In this document: piece after piece, positions 10,807 through 22,975 of the stretch
Layout of the letters: each line of letters begins with the position of its first letter
How positions within the stretch are numbered: position 1 is the first letter of the stretch
From: Dendrolimus kikuchii
Lineage: Eukaryota; Arthropoda; Insecta; Lepidoptera; Lasiocampidae
NCBI GenBank assembly: GCA_019925095.2
Contig: CM034411.1
Location: 7,896,001-7,960,000 of the forward strand
Direction: 5' to 3'
DNA length: 64,000 nucleotides
Notes under the pieces: model-generated
Seen by the model: only the letters and a program-made list of their open reading frames with translations
What the model was told of the DNA's origin: nothing
Databases searched by the model: none
Made by a program: the position numbers and the translations under genes

Positions 10807-10915
10807 ACATACATAACTTCATGCCAGTTCCCATACGGGGTAGACACGAACAACACAGCGCCATTCAGGCTTATTCTTACACACCTCTGTCTGTTCTTAA
10901 GGCTCCTGACATCAC
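10807..10915 (-). repeat. RTE-like LINE 3' end fragment
   Basis: The minus strand carries the tail of the RTE-like element seen at 15.2 and 35.7 kb: 'aagaataagcctgaatggcgc', 'gttcgtgtctaccccgtatg' and 'tgaagttatgtatgt'. There is an internal deletion relative to those copies. Confidence 0.65.
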
Positions 10916-10924
10916 CTAATCGTA

Positions 10925-11598
10925 ATCAACATAGGATATTCTTTATCAACTCTATACGTACGTGTTGCACCGTATAGAAAGTTCTAATTAGCAAGTACTT
11001 CAGATAACAATCGCAAGTGAAGTGGAATCCAACAGAATTCTTTTTAAAGGATTAATTAATAATGATTACTGTAACCAACTTTGTCAATAAATCGAATTAA
11101 TAGAGAACCTCCTCTTTTTTCAAGTCGGTTTTCTAAAATAAATCACCAATTATACGATTAAATTAAACTATTCGAGTTAGTGTCGAGAATTGATAGTACA
11201 CAAATAATCTGTACAATCAAACTGGCTTCTCGCCAGATACTATCAATCTCCAATAACGCTTTTAACTAGAGGATGCTATGCAAATATTTTATTAACGAGT
11301 AATGTATTTAAAACTCTGGTAAATCGTATTACGCACAATAGTACTGATAGGGGGGATGTGTAACTTTTTTAGAACCCGTTTTCATTTGGCAAAAATGAAA
11401 CCCCTATATAATTATCATGGTGTTACAATAAAGAGTTGTCTACCTGACCCTGACATTCATGATGTTCCAGACAGTTTTCTCAGAAACGACTGAGTCAAAA
11501 CTCTATACTTAAAGTTTTTCTACTTCTAAAAAAGTCTATTGATTAACATGAAAAGGATTGGACAGGGTGGGCTCTTAATGTGGGCGGAATGGCGAGAC
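10925..11598. other. AT-rich spacer, nothing recognised
   Basis: No domain-bearing frame, RNA or clear element terminus was seen. Confidence 0.35.
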
Positions 11599-11603
11599 CT
11601 TAA

Positions 11604-12050
11604 GGTGCTCTTACACGGCCAATTTTTTGAAAAGTTATTGCTTAGCAACAGTAATGGATCAATCTGGAGTAATTAAGTGGAGCAATTGCAATAAAATGCG
11701 GCAATTGTTTCCGGAATATTGCGTCTAATTCCATATATTTCACATTTCTCAACATTGCCGTATGAGTTGCCAAATATCCAATCGGTTTGGAAATTTTTAC
11801 GCAAATTTCTTTTTATCTCGTTTGTACGTATAACTACATCTTGTTTTCGCAAGAGGAACAGGCCGGCGGCTGAGCGGCAGGTGCCTAATTTTTTAGATAG
11901 CTCCATATTCCATGGTATTGTGTGGCCGTATCTCAGCAACAGCGTACTACATATTGCCATTGCCTTAAATTGCTCGATGTAACCGTGGCATCATAGTTGA
12001 CAAGAATTGATCGCGATTGAGCAATTTTAGTTGCTCGTGTAAGAGCACCC
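11604..12050. mobile_element. MITE with TTAA-type target site
   Basis: The ends 'ggtgctcttacacg' (11,604) and 'cgtgtaagagcacc' (ending at 12,049) are perfect 14-bp terminal inverted repeats. The left flank is TTAA and the right flank is CTTAC, which fits a piggyBac-like TTAA duplication with one change, or a 3-bp TTA site. The 447-bp interior has overlapping short frames on both strands with no transposase motif. It is non-autonomous. Confidence 0.7.
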
Positions 12051-12231
12051 TTACATGAAGGACAAATAATACAAGACCATTGAAATAAACTAATTTATTA
12101 GATTCCACTGTATCATGATATTAATACCAAGATTTTCGGCGAATAGCTTTTATTAAGTCTTTGAAGCCTACGCACATAGTATATCAATATTAATAATATA
12201 TTAAGAAATAACTACTTTAGTGTTATACTTT

Positions 12232-12521
12232 TTTCTATAAAAATAAATAAAATTGAAGTGTCTGTTTATAATGTCAAAACAACAGATTTTACTAAATGCA
12301 TATGAAAGTATATACGGCATTTGTATATATATGAAAATAAATAAAAAATTTGACTTGTCTGTCTGTTTGTTTGTACCGGCTAATGTTTGAAACTGATGAA
12401 CTGATTTTGACAGGACTTTCACTGGCAGATAGATAATGTTATAAAGAGTATTTTAGGCTACTTTTAAAATTAGGGTTTCGCGAAAATAATCCACATGGAC
12501 GAAGTCGCGAGTAACTGCTAG
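12232..12521 (+). mobile_element. Helitron-like element, CTAG|T 3' end
   Basis: It ends 'gacgaagtcgcgagtaactgctag' at 12,521 followed by T, as in the other Helitron-like copies here. The 5' boundary is uncertain (candidate TC at about 12,232). The interior has the family's 'cttgtctgtctgtttgt' and 'gaactgattttgac' words. No Rep/helicase coding sequence, so non-autonomous. Confidence 0.45.
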
Positions 12522-12719
12522 TCTTAAATATAACTTTACATAAATTAGTGTTAAGTAGTCATGAGGACAAATTTGGACCCATTTACAAAATGACCTTTAC
12601 CAATTTGTAAGTATTTGAGTAAGGAAATAAGGGAGTATTCATGGCAGCTTGAAGTAATATATTTCACTGAGATGTTGAAATTATATTGTTATTTTATTTA
12701 TTTTTTAAATTATTTATCT

Positions 12720-12865
12720 ACATGAGTAAAAATGGATGAAAGTAACGTGTCAAAAAAATGACAAACTGGAAAATCGGTTCATAAAAGTGTAACGATAGAT
12801 CAAAAGAGAGATGGATGGATTATGTGAAAGATGACATGATGATTTGGGGTGTGACAGAGGACGTT
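12720..12865 (+). pseudogene. RTE-like LINE C-terminal fragment
   Basis: The stretch 'aagagagatggatggattatg ... gatgacatgatgatttggggtgtgacagagga' is colinear with 14,505-14,570 and translates to a 'KRWMDYVKDDMMIWGVTEDV' block, a signature near the C-terminus of RTE-type LINE proteins. It is truncated on both sides. Confidence 0.55.
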
Positions 12866-12869
12866 GTCG

Positions 12870-13170
12870 TTATAATAATAGCAGTGCATAAAGTTCCCAC
12901 TGCTGGGCTCGGGCCTCTCATTTTTATAGGGGAATGGATAGTATACCTAGACACGCATATAGAAGACTGATTGGCGGGTTTGACACATCGGTTATCTCGA
13001 TGCGCAGGTTTCATCACAATGTTTCCTTCACCGTTAGCACCTAGTAATTATAACAATATGTATATTAGGTCGGAAAACTATCTAGGTGGTGCATGCTTTC
13101 CGGTCAGGATTTGAACCCGCGCCCTTTGAGTTTGGGACGCGTGCATAGCCACTAAGCTGCCACGGCTTAT
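12870..13170 (-). mobile_element. tRNA-derived SINE, family L, copy 1
   Basis: The minus strand starts with a tRNA-like head: A box within 'tggcagcttagtggcta' and B box 'ggttcaaatcc' (13,108-13,118). The body follows: 'aaacctgcgcatcgagataacc', 'gtgtcaaacccgcc', then 'cccgagcccagcagtggg' at the 3' end. Copies occur at 46,850-47,120 and, 5'-truncated, at 35,205-35,320. Confidence 0.8.
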
Positions 13171-13179
13171 TGTCTGCAC

Positions 13180-13920
13180 TACCGTTATATTGTTATAATT
13201 ATACGATTTGTTTTAACCCTGGGGGATTACCTAGAAAAATGCCTTGAAGCGATAAGACAATCTATATTCCATCTATTCTAATTTTTAGGAATCTAGTATA
13301 TATTTATGTTAAACAATAAAGTATTTTAATTTATTTGCGAATAATTAGTTTCTTTTAAAAACGAAACATTACCCACCATTTCACATCTCAGTACGAAAAA
13401 CCTTCTGACCCAAAAACGCTCCGGCGAACATGATCCTAGCAGCAATCGGACTATATCAGCATAACTGTGCGAATACAAAATGAGATAGGACGATGAAAAA
13501 AGTGTGGGGAACCCTCGCCAATCAGCTGTGTAACGACGCTTCGAAATCTTGTAAAAGGATCTCATGTTGCTCTGAGGTTTTCTGATACGATTTTGTAAAT
13601 AGCAATCGAACATGAAAGAGGAGTTTAAGACGATCATAATAAACAAAAATTGAATCCTTATTGAGGTGAAACTTCTTTAGAATCGTGATTTGAAACTCGG
13701 TAAAACGAAAAAGCGACACTTAAAAGAGATGAATACACAAATCTATAGGACTAAGCCTGCGAGAGAATAATATACGAGTTTTACCTTGTGCAGCACAGAT
13801 TAGAGAATCAATAAGACCGATGATTAAACATAGGTCCAATTTGGACCGAAATAAAACTGATAATAATATTTTTTAGTCTAAAACAGTGAAAAATTGAAAG
13901 TGATACTTAAGAAGTTTATT
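13180..13920. other. Unassigned sequence, probably old repeat
   Basis: Frames at 13326-13646 and 13522-13719 (minus) have no recognised domain. The word 'gtgaaacttctttag' near 13,658 recurs as 'gtgaaaacttctttag' at 52,644, which suggests a repeat. No gene called. Confidence 0.35.
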
Positions 13921-13925
13921 TTGAA

Positions 13926-14242
13926 CTAGCTGATGCCCGCGACTTCGTTCGCGTGGTGCGGTTTTTTAACTATCCCACGGGAACTCTTTAATTTTTCGGG
14001 ATCAAAAGTATCCTATATGTTGACCAGGGATATAAGCTACCACCATACAAAATTACATTTAAATCAGTTCAGTCGTTTCGGAGATTAGCCAGTACAAACA
14101 GACAGACAAACAGAGAAACAAAAAAATTTAAAATAATCTAAATTAATTCTATTTTACTTCTTACATCTCCTTGACTCGGTTTTTAGCATTTTTTTTTCAT
14201 TGTACAAAAATTCGACCTCTACAGTTTTATTATATGTATAGA
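13926..14242 (-). mobile_element. Helitron-like non-autonomous element with intact ends
   Basis: On the minus strand it starts A|TC (tctatacatataataaaac, from 14,242) and ends 'gaacgaagtcgcgggcatcagctag' at 13,926 followed by T. A GCGA/TCGC mini-stem precedes the CTAG. The 317-bp interior has the 'ctgtttgtctgtctgtttgt' and 'aacgactgaactgattt' words common to this superfamily in Lepidoptera. No coding capacity. Confidence 0.65.
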
Positions 14243-14424
14243 TTATAAAATGTTGACGGATATAGGCTAAAGGAATTATATTTATATTAATAAAATTTAG
14301 AGAAGAATTATCTGTGAGTATATTCTCTGAAGTTGCACTTCTACTGCGTGTTTTTTTATTACAAAACTGGCTAACAGAGAGACGATTTACGTAATAGGGG
14401 CGTAAATCAATGCGTTACTAGTCT

Positions 14425-14680
14425 TTAGGGTGGTATGGGTGGGATGGGATGAATTGTTGAAGAATCATAAATTGGAAGATTGATGGTTACAAATGTAAAG
14501 GTGAACCAAAAAAGAGATGGGTGGATTGTGTGATAGATGACATGATGATTTGTGGTGTGACAGAAGACGTATGCCAGAAAAGAGGAGTATGGAAGGAAAA
14601 GACATATTTTGACGACCTCAACTGATTGGGTGAAAGAAAAGAAAAAAAGGAGAGTCATCATCAGAGAAGATCGAAGGGGT
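14425..14680 (+). pseudogene. RTE-like LINE C-terminal fragment
   Basis: Translation gives 'KRWVDCVIDDMMICGVTEDV' followed by a CQKRGVWKEKT-type block, matching the conserved 'RWMDCVKEDM..KGV....DR..WKKKT' ending of RTE-type LINE proteins. Frames change within the fragment and the catalytic RT domain is absent. A related piece lies at 12,800. Confidence 0.6.
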
Positions 14681-14689
14681 AGGCTATCG

Positions 14690-15168
14690 TAAAGCTAATC
14701 GTTTCAGGCTGATATTCTATGAAAGCATGGTATCACACGTATCGAGTCGGACAAGCGAGGTGTGTTGTGATCAAGACAATGATTTCACCATTGCTCTACC
14801 ACGTCAAAAGATATCTGGTTAGAAAGAAAGAAAATATTTATTTCTAAATTCTGTTCGTGTCGCTTTATAATCATAACCATTTCTCTCAGAAACTTCTGGA
14901 TCAATAGCGATGAATGAACTAAACTAGACGAATCTTACGTCCATATATATGAACCATTCACTATTTAAGATTATAATCTGTCCAGCCATCTTTTGAGATT
15001 TTCCTAGTAAGCAAACTTTGCAAACATTATAAAGTTATATATTATTATTATATCTACTTTCAAGGAATATCCGAAATACTTTTATTTCTTCATTAAATTC
15101 CGTATCACATGACGGCTATTGCAGTTTAATATTTAAATATAGAGACTTTCAGCTATTTAAATCCCAAT
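14690..15168. other. AT-rich spacer, nothing recognised
   Basis: No coding, RNA or terminal-repeat signal was recognised. It may hold part of the 3' UTR of the LINE fragment just upstream. Confidence 0.35.
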
Positions 15169-15170
15169 TT

Positions 15171-15694
15171 AAGGCCCAGCTTGCCATACACAATGCGGTG
15201 CTGGTACCTACGCTCACGTATGGAAGCGAGAGTTGGGTATGGAAGAGAGAGAGCATGAAAGTAGAATAAACGCGGTCGAGATGCGAGCACTGAGCAAAAT
15301 TTGCGGAGTGACACTCGCGGACCGCGTTCGTAATACCGAAGTAAGAAAGAGAGTTGGTCTAAAAGAAAGTGTCGGGGTGAAGGTAAGGAAAGGAATGCTC
15401 CGGTGGTTCGAGCATGTGGAAAGAATGCATGATAAAAAAATGACTAAACAGATATACAATGTAAAAGTGGATGTATGCAGAAGTCGTCGAAGGCCACGAC
15501 ACACCTTCCATGATCAAATTGATCGTGTACTAGCAGAAGGTTATGTCAGGAGCCTTAAGAACAGACGAGCGTGCATGACAAGAGTTATGAATGTCAAAGA
15601 AGCAAGTGAGGTGTGTAAGAATAAGCCTAAATAGCGCTCTGTTGTTCGTGCCTACCCCACAAGGGAACTGGCGTGAAGTTATGTATGTATGTAA
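15171..15694 (+). pseudogene. RTE-like LINE, C-terminal part of the RT protein, copy 1
   Basis: Reads through 'NAVEMRALSKICGVTLADRV', 'MLRWFEHVERMHD', 'RRPRHTFHDQI' and 'NRRACMTRVMNVKEASEVCK', a typical post-RT C-terminal domain of RTE-type LINEs. A TAG at 15,632 replaces the Trp codon found in the 35.7-kb copy. The 3' end is 'gtgaagttatgtatgtatgta', an (ATGT)n tail typical of this group. The element is strongly 5'-truncated, so it lacks endonuclease and RT catalytic motifs. Confidence 0.75.
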
Positions 15695-15699
15695 ATCCC

Positions 15700-16145
15700 A
15701 AACGTATTGAATTGAAAATATTGAAACAAAAACTTTACCTATTTGAATATTGAAAATGAAACGTAACATTTTTAGCAATTGTTTGCAAATTGTCCCTCTA
15801 GGCTGAATGTAATATGTAAAAGTTGTTCGGTCCGAGCACAATGAGTCAACCGTGAAAAATGAAATTTGTCTCAAAGTTGCCAGCCTAATTCGTTTACCCA
15901 TTCGGGGAATTAAATAGATGGGCAATTTCGAATACCCCATTAGTGGGGTACGATGATTTAATTCGAGGAACTGGGGGTGTGAACTACCAAACAGATTTAT
16001 ATGGAGAGGGCTGATTAATATGAAATGTCGCTATCTGCATAGAAATTCATTTGTTAACTTTCAATATACGATTGTAAGTACCATAGAGGCGAATTGTACA
16101 GAGAAGCTATGTTTATATCTTACATAAAGATATAAAATTTTGAAA
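15700..16145. other. Unassigned sequence
   Basis: A 136-aa minus-strand frame (15530-15940) overlaps the LINE tail and has no domain; I treat it as incidental. 'ttagtggggtac' and nearby words do not match other blocks here. Confidence 0.35.
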
Positions 16146-16149
16146 CAGT

Positions 16150-16875
16150 AATTTGGAATAAATACCCTCTATCCTAAATATAATAAGCAATTAGAATCCG
16201 TTCAACGTAATTTCTTACGTTCTGTAAATTTCACTGTTTTCATTCTAAGTCCTCGTATGAGACATTCCTTAGCAAGTACTCTATGCATAAACTTGAAACG
16301 AGGACAAATCCTAGACGCTTTGCTTTTAAACAAACTTTGTCATGATAAATTTGATTGTATTACATTATCGAACCAAATAAGTATTTGGGTTTCGCAAAGG
16401 TTTCACGTGATTCGGAAGAACCGTACGCGAGATATGTTTGCGGCAAAGATATCTAGAACTAACGCAAGTGAACGTGCCCTAATTAACAGGATAATAAAAC
16501 ATTACTGAAGCTGACATATTTTATCTAACACCTTCTTTGTACAAAAAGAAAATTGTAGAGTTGTCAATGGATTTACCTGTTGCTCATCACTAACAGATAT
16601 TAGTGAAGAACTGTAGTGAATTTCACATCTATTGACGACTGTATATCTTTTCTAAAATCATATTATTATATATAATTACTGTAAATCTTATAAAATCAAA
16701 TCGTAATTCTCTGACTGACTGACAGACAGAGGGATTTATTTTCTTTTTTTTATATTATAGTTGTGGGCAACATCGCTGGTTGCGCCGCAAGTAATATTTA
16801 CCAAAAGTTTATATTTTTATTTAATTTCTTAGTGATGTAATTGTTTGTTGCCCTGAATAAATTAAAAAATATATA
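16150..16875 (+). pseudogene. LINE ORF2 C-terminus and 3' UTR
   Basis: A frame open from about 16,155 to 16,507 carries 'YNKQLESVQRNFLRSV', then 'ILDALLLNKLCHDKFDC' and an RTNASERALINRIIKHY end. This matches the 'IE.VQ..F.R', 'R...DLLFLHKL..G..DC' and 'R.......P..R....YN' blocks at the end of many LINE ORF2 proteins. The catalytic RT is missing. The 3' UTR probably ends near 'ccctgaataaattaaaaa' (16,851-16,868). Clade not assigned. Confidence 0.6.
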
Positions 16876-18565
16876 TATTAGAGTTACAAATTTCTGTACA
16901 GTATAACACAATTTGAACCAAAAATCCACTGAGCTGTTATGGAGTCTATTCGAACAAACTTTCGGACATACAAAATTATAAAAATATGGTTATTTACGGC
17001 CTGGTCACGTCCTCATCGTCCTATACGACCAACAGCTATGTGCAAAACGAAGAGTGAGAAAAAGAAATCTAAATGTATGAAGCATTTCACGAGACGTTGC
17101 ATTGTGCCGACCGTCGTGTTGCTAAGCTCAAGTCCGTGGCCGCTATGATTGGGTATCTGATAAATAGTTTTCACTTAAATGTTGACTTTTATTTCTAAAT
17201 CACAAACAGATACTTCAGTTTTATTAATGTAGAAAAAGCCTATGCCACACACTCGAATAACTAACTTATTGAGTTAATCTAAACAAACTAACTTCTTCTT
17301 TTTGGGTCTTATATCGCCCTGCGTATTTAATGCATTCTAAACTAATATAAATGGTCCGAGACGGAACAGGCACCCTTATTTCAGGGGATTAAAAATAAAT
17401 TTTAAACAAATCTCAGCGAGATATTGGTATAAAGTGATTCAACGGTTTTCACCCCCGGAGTCTGCAGTAGGGTTGACAATACTTAAAATCTTTATTTACC
17501 AACTGAAACGAATTCTAAACATCGTTTCCTTCTTCTTCCACTCTTTATCTTATTTGGAGTGGGGTATACTCACGTACAGTCTTGGGTTGTCAGTGTTCCA
17601 CCACCAGGTCGTTAATGGACAGCCTCTATCTTTTTTGTTCTTGTGAGACTAAAGTATTTACACCACGTAACCTTTGCTTCGCATTCGTAACCTTTGCTTT
17701 GACAAAGAAGGCGGTAATGTCTGCTATTGATGCGGCTTTGAAGATTCCCCCTACATATTTATTCCGAATTTTATTTACAGGTTCACACCCATCTGAAATC
17801 TTTATTTCATTCATATATGCTTTTCATTTTTGATCTTTATTTTCTTGTTTTTCTTTTTGTTTTTTTAGTTCAGCTTACATTGTATGTAGATTTTTAAAAA
17901 ACCTTAAATTGTTACTAATAATATCGCTTTTATGATGCATAAAGTTAATAACAGATTTGCTCATACAGTGTTCCACAGGTATTGAAAAAAATACAACCTT
18001 CTTACAATAGTACTGTTTCTACAGAAATTTAATTTCAACCAAATCCATTGGATTATTGTGATATGGTGTTTTAAATTGACTTGTGCTTTGGATTCTCTAT
18101 TTGAATTACAAAAAACAGTGGATGCTTATCATCTATACGGAATCGTGTGTCAATTTCATTTTGTTAATTCAACTATATTATATAATTTAAATATATTATT
18201 TACTTTAGATATCGGTGGTAAATAATGTAAGGCTTAATACACAAATTGGCTAAACGAATAATTTCAGTTAATTTATATAATAATTTACATAAAAAAGTAT
18301 ATATTTAAAACAGAAGTTATAAGGTATAATTGAATATGATCCACCAGAACGCTGCCGATTAACTGCGTTACAGTTTGGCAGTGTAATTGTTTGTAAAAAT
18401 TTTATAACTTTAATTGAAAATAAATAAATAAAACACAAAAAGAAAAATATAAAGTGATCTATTATAGAGATTAATGTACTACATTGTTTTCGCAAGCAAT
18501 CAGGCGCGAAAAATATACATCGTGCATATGAAGTTAGACTAGTCAATCAACATAAATATATACCT
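16876..18565. other. Long AT-rich stretch without a recognised gene
   Basis: Small frames at 16939-17148, 17434-17833 and 18268-18546 have no domains. 17,520-17,650 is somewhat GC-richer but not assignable. No RNA gene seen. Confidence 0.35.
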
Positions 18566-18569
18566 AGCT

Positions 18570-19069
18570 GGGCACCGTTAATCAAATAGTTAACTTCGTT
18601 AATCCCTAATACTTTACTAAAAAGCTAACTTCGTTAAAAGTTAAAGCGTTACATTTCAAAAAATTTAACGCAAGTTAACGTTAGTCGTTATAATCCGTTA
18701 ACACGTGATAAGAATTTCATCTTCTTATAAAAAGTATTGGTTCTGGAAGTTAACAGGTTAGAAACAAAAAAAAGACGGTATAATTATTAGAGTGATTAAT
18801 ATAGGCTCACATCCGCCCGGTAAAATAGTGTCATTTCACTCGCGGCACGCGCCGCGCCGCACTTGTCGACTGGCTCGAACGTACATGTTAGAACGTGTTT
18901 TTCGCGGTGCGTGCGGTATCTGTGCTGGATTAACGATTAATGTATTTTGGGAAATTTAACAGAAGTTAACGAGTCCGTTAACATATTCTTGAGTTAACTT
19001 AAAAGTTAATCCGTTACTCGAAATGTTAACTACATTAATTAACGATTAACGGATTAACGAGTTAATGCC
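18570..19069. mobile_element. hAT-like non-autonomous TIR element
   Basis: Ends 'gggcaccgttaatc' (left) and the reverse complement 'ggcattaactcgttaatcc' (right) are related terminal repeats. Flanks ctagctgg and ctagctta agree at 6 of 8 positions, fitting an 8-bp hAT target duplication. The sub-terminal regions are packed with short gttaac/cgttaa words on both strands, as in hAT transposase-binding arrays. The GC-rich centre (18,840-18,930) differs in composition. No transposase frame. Confidence 0.6.
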
Positions 19070-19079
19070 TAGCTTAAAA

Positions 19080-19840
19080 TATATATACTACTTCACAACG
19101 ACGTGCGATATACAATAGATCACTTAGATTAGCAACATCAATTAATGTAATGTAGGTCGGAGCTCGCCTGCAGGCAAACCAACATGTCTAACTGAAGGGT
19201 CTTCCTACTATGGTGCAGCAATAAATGCGCCTTCAATTACTTGACTTATCAACTATCATAACTAACCAAAGTAAGCAATACTGCTATAAGTTGTTTTATA
19301 TAAACGTCAAGAAAATTTGAAAACCTTAACTCTTGTTTGAGCATCTTTGCAACCCTAGCTCTCGGTGTTGGAAACAATCCAATTTGCATGCTGACATTCA
19401 AAAATATCACATTTACTAAAGTAGATATAAATTTAATCAACCTCTATTAAGGTTATTAAAATGTTTGACATGATATATATCTTGGTTACAATGTAGTGTG
19501 AGACTGGTGGGAGGTACAAAAGTTAGTAATGTACTAACTTTTGGAATAAGGTGTATAATGTGACAGTTAGAGCATTATTGATTTTAACCATTATTACACT
19601 ACACTTAGAGACTCGGCACAAAAGGCGGGCGTGACTAAAATTCCGAACTTTTTCTCATTACGCTACCGTGATATAGAGAAACGATTTGGAAATCAGGGTA
19701 GTGGAACCCAGGGGCGGATTTTGACATTTGCTGCCTGTAGGTTATTCAAATTTTGCCGTCCCTAGCGACCTCTACAAATCGATACCCTAGTTCACAATCA
19801 TATTAATTACATTTTTTTTAGGCTCCAGCCTTCTTTTTTT
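19080..19840. other. Unassigned sequence
   Basis: No recognised coding or RNA feature. 'gtacaaaagttagtaatgtactaacttttgg' (about 19,514-19,545) forms a short inverted repeat. Confidence 0.35.
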
Positions 19841-19841
19841 A

Positions 19842-20153
19842 ATTTTTTTATTGCAGGAGTGCAGCAGACAGGCAGACGGTCCACTTTATAGAAAGCGGTT
19901 ACCATCGCCTATAGACATTTACAACACCAAAGGTAGAACAAATGCGCTGCTGTTCTCTTAAGGGTCACTGGAACCTGGTCACTAATGCCGGAACACAACT
20001 CAAGATTGTTACGGCGACATGGTTTAGACCAGGGGTGGTAGCCATCCAGTCGGGCAAATGCCCTACCACCTGGCTGTGGGTTGTTTAGTCGCCTCTTACG
20101 ACAGGCCGCCCGGCCGCAGGAAATTGTATTCTTTCTCCGTTCCTGCACGGATA
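19842..20153 (-). mobile_element. SINE-like repeat family B, copy 3 (near full length)
   Basis: Minus orientation with T-rich tail at 19,842 and the 5' start 'atccgtgcaggaacggagaaa' (reverse complement) at 20,153. All family blocks are present. Confidence 0.8.
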
Positions 20154-20159
20154 AAAAGC

Positions 20160-22150
20160 CTTCACAGCCTATTGGTAAATCCGTAACTGGTAATAACTTA
20201 TTTCATTCATAGCATTTGGCAGTCTTTCAGAGTTCGATTGACGCCCCGCACTTTAACACAAATAGTGCTTTGTCAACTCATATTAAATATTGTTTAGTTT
20301 TGTGAACATATTAGGATTTTTTAGACATAGACATAAACAACACCTTATTGTTCACTAAAACAAAAATGCACAACAAGACAATAATTACTTGGTAAAACAA
20401 AAGGCGGCCTAATCGTTAAAAGCGATCTCTTTCAGGTGATCTGACTCAAAGGAAATTCTTAAATTATCTATAATTATTATGCAACAAAGAAAAAGTAAAA
20501 TAAAAACACCATACATTAACAGTAGATTACAGTCTAAAGTATTGTAAACTAGCACATACATCATTGCGTAAGATTAACGTAATGATTTCTCAGTGAATTT
20601 TTAAATATGGCAAAAGATTTAGCTTTTCTGACGTCAGTTCAGAGTTCCAAAGTAAGACAGCCTGCATGGCGAAAGAGTTGGAATAAAATGTATTCAGTAG
20701 TCATAGATCCCATTTCTCATTCGTCAAATTATAGTTATTGGTCAAATCATTCAGAACCTGACTTAAATGTAAAACTGAAACAGTTGAACTATTATTCATA
20801 TAACTCTCAAAAATAATATAAGATACCTAGGACTTACATGTACGCAATAAAAAAATGTACAATAACATAATATTATGAATTTGCCTTACTGGCCATTCAA
20901 TTGCTCCTCTATCAGCAAAAATTTGACATAAGCTCCATATAAGTTATGTCAAAATTTAACCGATGGTAAGGCAAGTGCATAAATGAATAAGTCAATTTTC
21001 CTATAATTCAATAATATATTTTTCTTAAACTTCTCTGACCAACTATTAATAAATGAAAAGTGACTTAGTGTAATACTTGCAACAAGTCAGAAGGGTTTAA
21101 GGTAGTAAAAGAACAGCAACTGGTCACATATTTATAATCAGAGAACATTATGGTTTTAACACATTACGGACACTAACTTTGAACACTCGACAAGCATTTT
21201 TAGAACACCTCGCCATCAAATATTTTAATTAAAGTATATAAGATAAGGATAAATTATTTTAATTAAAGTGTTATGAATGGAAAGAATTTAATACATTACT
21301 GTTTGGAAATTTCAGATAATATTTTATACAAGATATTATATAATAAACATTATACTTAAAATTTTACATATAATAAAACAAACCGAACACAATACAAATC
21401 TATCGCGTCTGCCAACATAACAACCAAATGTAGTGAAACCAATCACTACATATTATTGTTATATAAAATGGAGGTAAATTATGGAGCACTACTCTACATA
21501 AAACAGGCGCTTATCACAGAATAAATAAAAATATAACATTATTATTCTATTAAGGAAATGGCCGATTGTGTGGTTTAGAAATAAGATGGGACATAACAAA
21601 AGTATTTTTAAAAAGAAACATGACAAGAACAACTATGCTACTAAATAACTATAACATTAGCCAGTTTCTTGTTCACTTGAAGGAACAATTAAACTCCCAG
21701 ACAAAGTAACCTTTACGTTTAATTTTATATATTAATACAAATACTCTTTGCTGGAAATCAAAGTTTATAGGAATATTAAAGCTAACTATACACCATTTTA
21801 CTGTCGTTTGAGCGCTTAGAAGATACTAAATATTTCGTACCAAGCAATATTATGAAGGGTCCTCTTTCATCTTTACTCCGCCTGAGGGCTATTGTGATAA
21901 AAAGACGCTGTTATAAGTACCCAGGAGTTAATGAACGCAACTTCGTATAGATTACGCGATTTTAACACCAGGTTGATGGGTAAGCAGTTTAAGAACAAGC
22001 GCTCGTTATTAAAAAAGACAGTTTAATTGTACAATGTAGATGAGAGGAGGAGGAGCTTTTAGACAGACAGACCGATAGATATAAATGATAAAACCGTCAT
22101 TTATAATAAGGCATCGTCTAAGTAGCACTTTCACTACAATTTTGGCAAGT
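20160..22150. other. AT-rich stretch; one small hairpin element inside
   Basis: No gene. A 69-aa plus frame at 20607-20816 has no domain, and its 'ttccaaagtaagacagcctgca' core recurs near 25,600, so it is repeat-derived. A short TIR element is listed separately at 20,880. Confidence 0.35.
20880..20974. mobile_element. Small hairpin MITE
   Basis: Outer arms 'ttgccttac' and 'gtaaggcaa' and inner arms 'aatttgacataa' and 'ttatgtcaaaatt' make a nested foldback of about 95 bp. Too short to code. Confidence 0.5.
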
Positions 22151-22154
22151 ATTC

Positions 22155-22466
22155 TATCCGTGCAGGAACGGAGAAAGAATACAATTTCCTGCGGCAGGGC
22201 GGCCTGTCGTAAGAGGTGACAAATCAAACCGCAGCCAAGTGGTAGGGTATTTGCCCGTTTGGATGACTATCACCCATGATTTAGAGTATGCTACCATAAG
22301 AACCTTGAGTTGTGTTCCGGCATTAGTGACCAATCTCCAGTCTCCCTTAAGAGAGCAGCAACGCATTTGTAGCACCTCTGGTGTTTCAAATATCCATAGG
22401 CGATGGTAACCGCTTTCCATCAGGTGGGCCGTCTGCCTGTCTGTCGAACTCGTGCAATAAAAAAAG
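22155..22466 (+). mobile_element. SINE-like repeat family B, copy 4 (near full length)
   Basis: Begins 'atccgtgcaggaacggagaaa' and ends 'gaactcgtgcaataaaaaaa'. All internal blocks are present, so this copy is useful for defining the family's full length of about 310 bp. Confidence 0.8.
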
Positions 22467-22531
22467 TATCATGAAGTTACAGATAGAGATTTCTATAGGA
22501 TTTTCTTATATTTTTTTCGACTAGTACACAT

Positions 22532-22650
22532 AATTAAAACTACGTTATAACGGTTTTAAGCGCGGCATTTATTTGATTTTTATCTTTATTTCCACGTTTC
22601 AGCCACTCTTCACTTGATTTCTTTGTCTTCCGTGAATGGAGAAAGAAAGA
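22532..22650 (+). repeat. Diverged copy of the 40-kb inverted-repeat arm
   Basis: The block 'aaaactacgttataacggtt' continues with 'ttaagcgcgg', 'atttatttgatttt', 'ccacgtttcagccac' and 'tttgtcttccgtga'. It is colinear with the start of the left arm of the inverted repeat at 40,240. Only about 120 bp remain and there is no second arm nearby, so the 40-kb structure belongs to a multi-copy family. Confidence 0.65.
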
Positions 22651-22661
22651 GACCGTGGGAC

Positions 22662-22968
22662 TTTTTTTATTGCGTGAGTTCAGCAGACAAGCAGCCAGCC
22701 CACCTGATGGAAAGCGGTTACCATCGCTTACACTTGTAACACCAAAGGTGCTACCTATGTGCTGCCGCTCTCTAAAGGTGCACTGGAACCTGATCACTAA
22801 TGCAGGAACACAACTCAAGGTTTTTATGGCGCCTTGCTCTAGACCAGGGGTGGTAGCCATCCAAATGGGCAATTGCCCCACTACCTAGCTGTGGGTTGTT
22901 TTGTCGCATTTTACAAGAAGCCGCCCAGCCGCAGGAAATTGTATTCTTTCTTCATTCCTTCACGGATA
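22662..22968 (-). mobile_element. SINE-like repeat family B, copy 5
   Basis: Minus orientation, tail 'ctttttttattgcg' at 22,662, 5' end near 22,968. It sits head to head with copy 6, giving a 570-bp imperfect palindrome. Confidence 0.75.
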
Positions 22969-22975
22969 AAAACGG

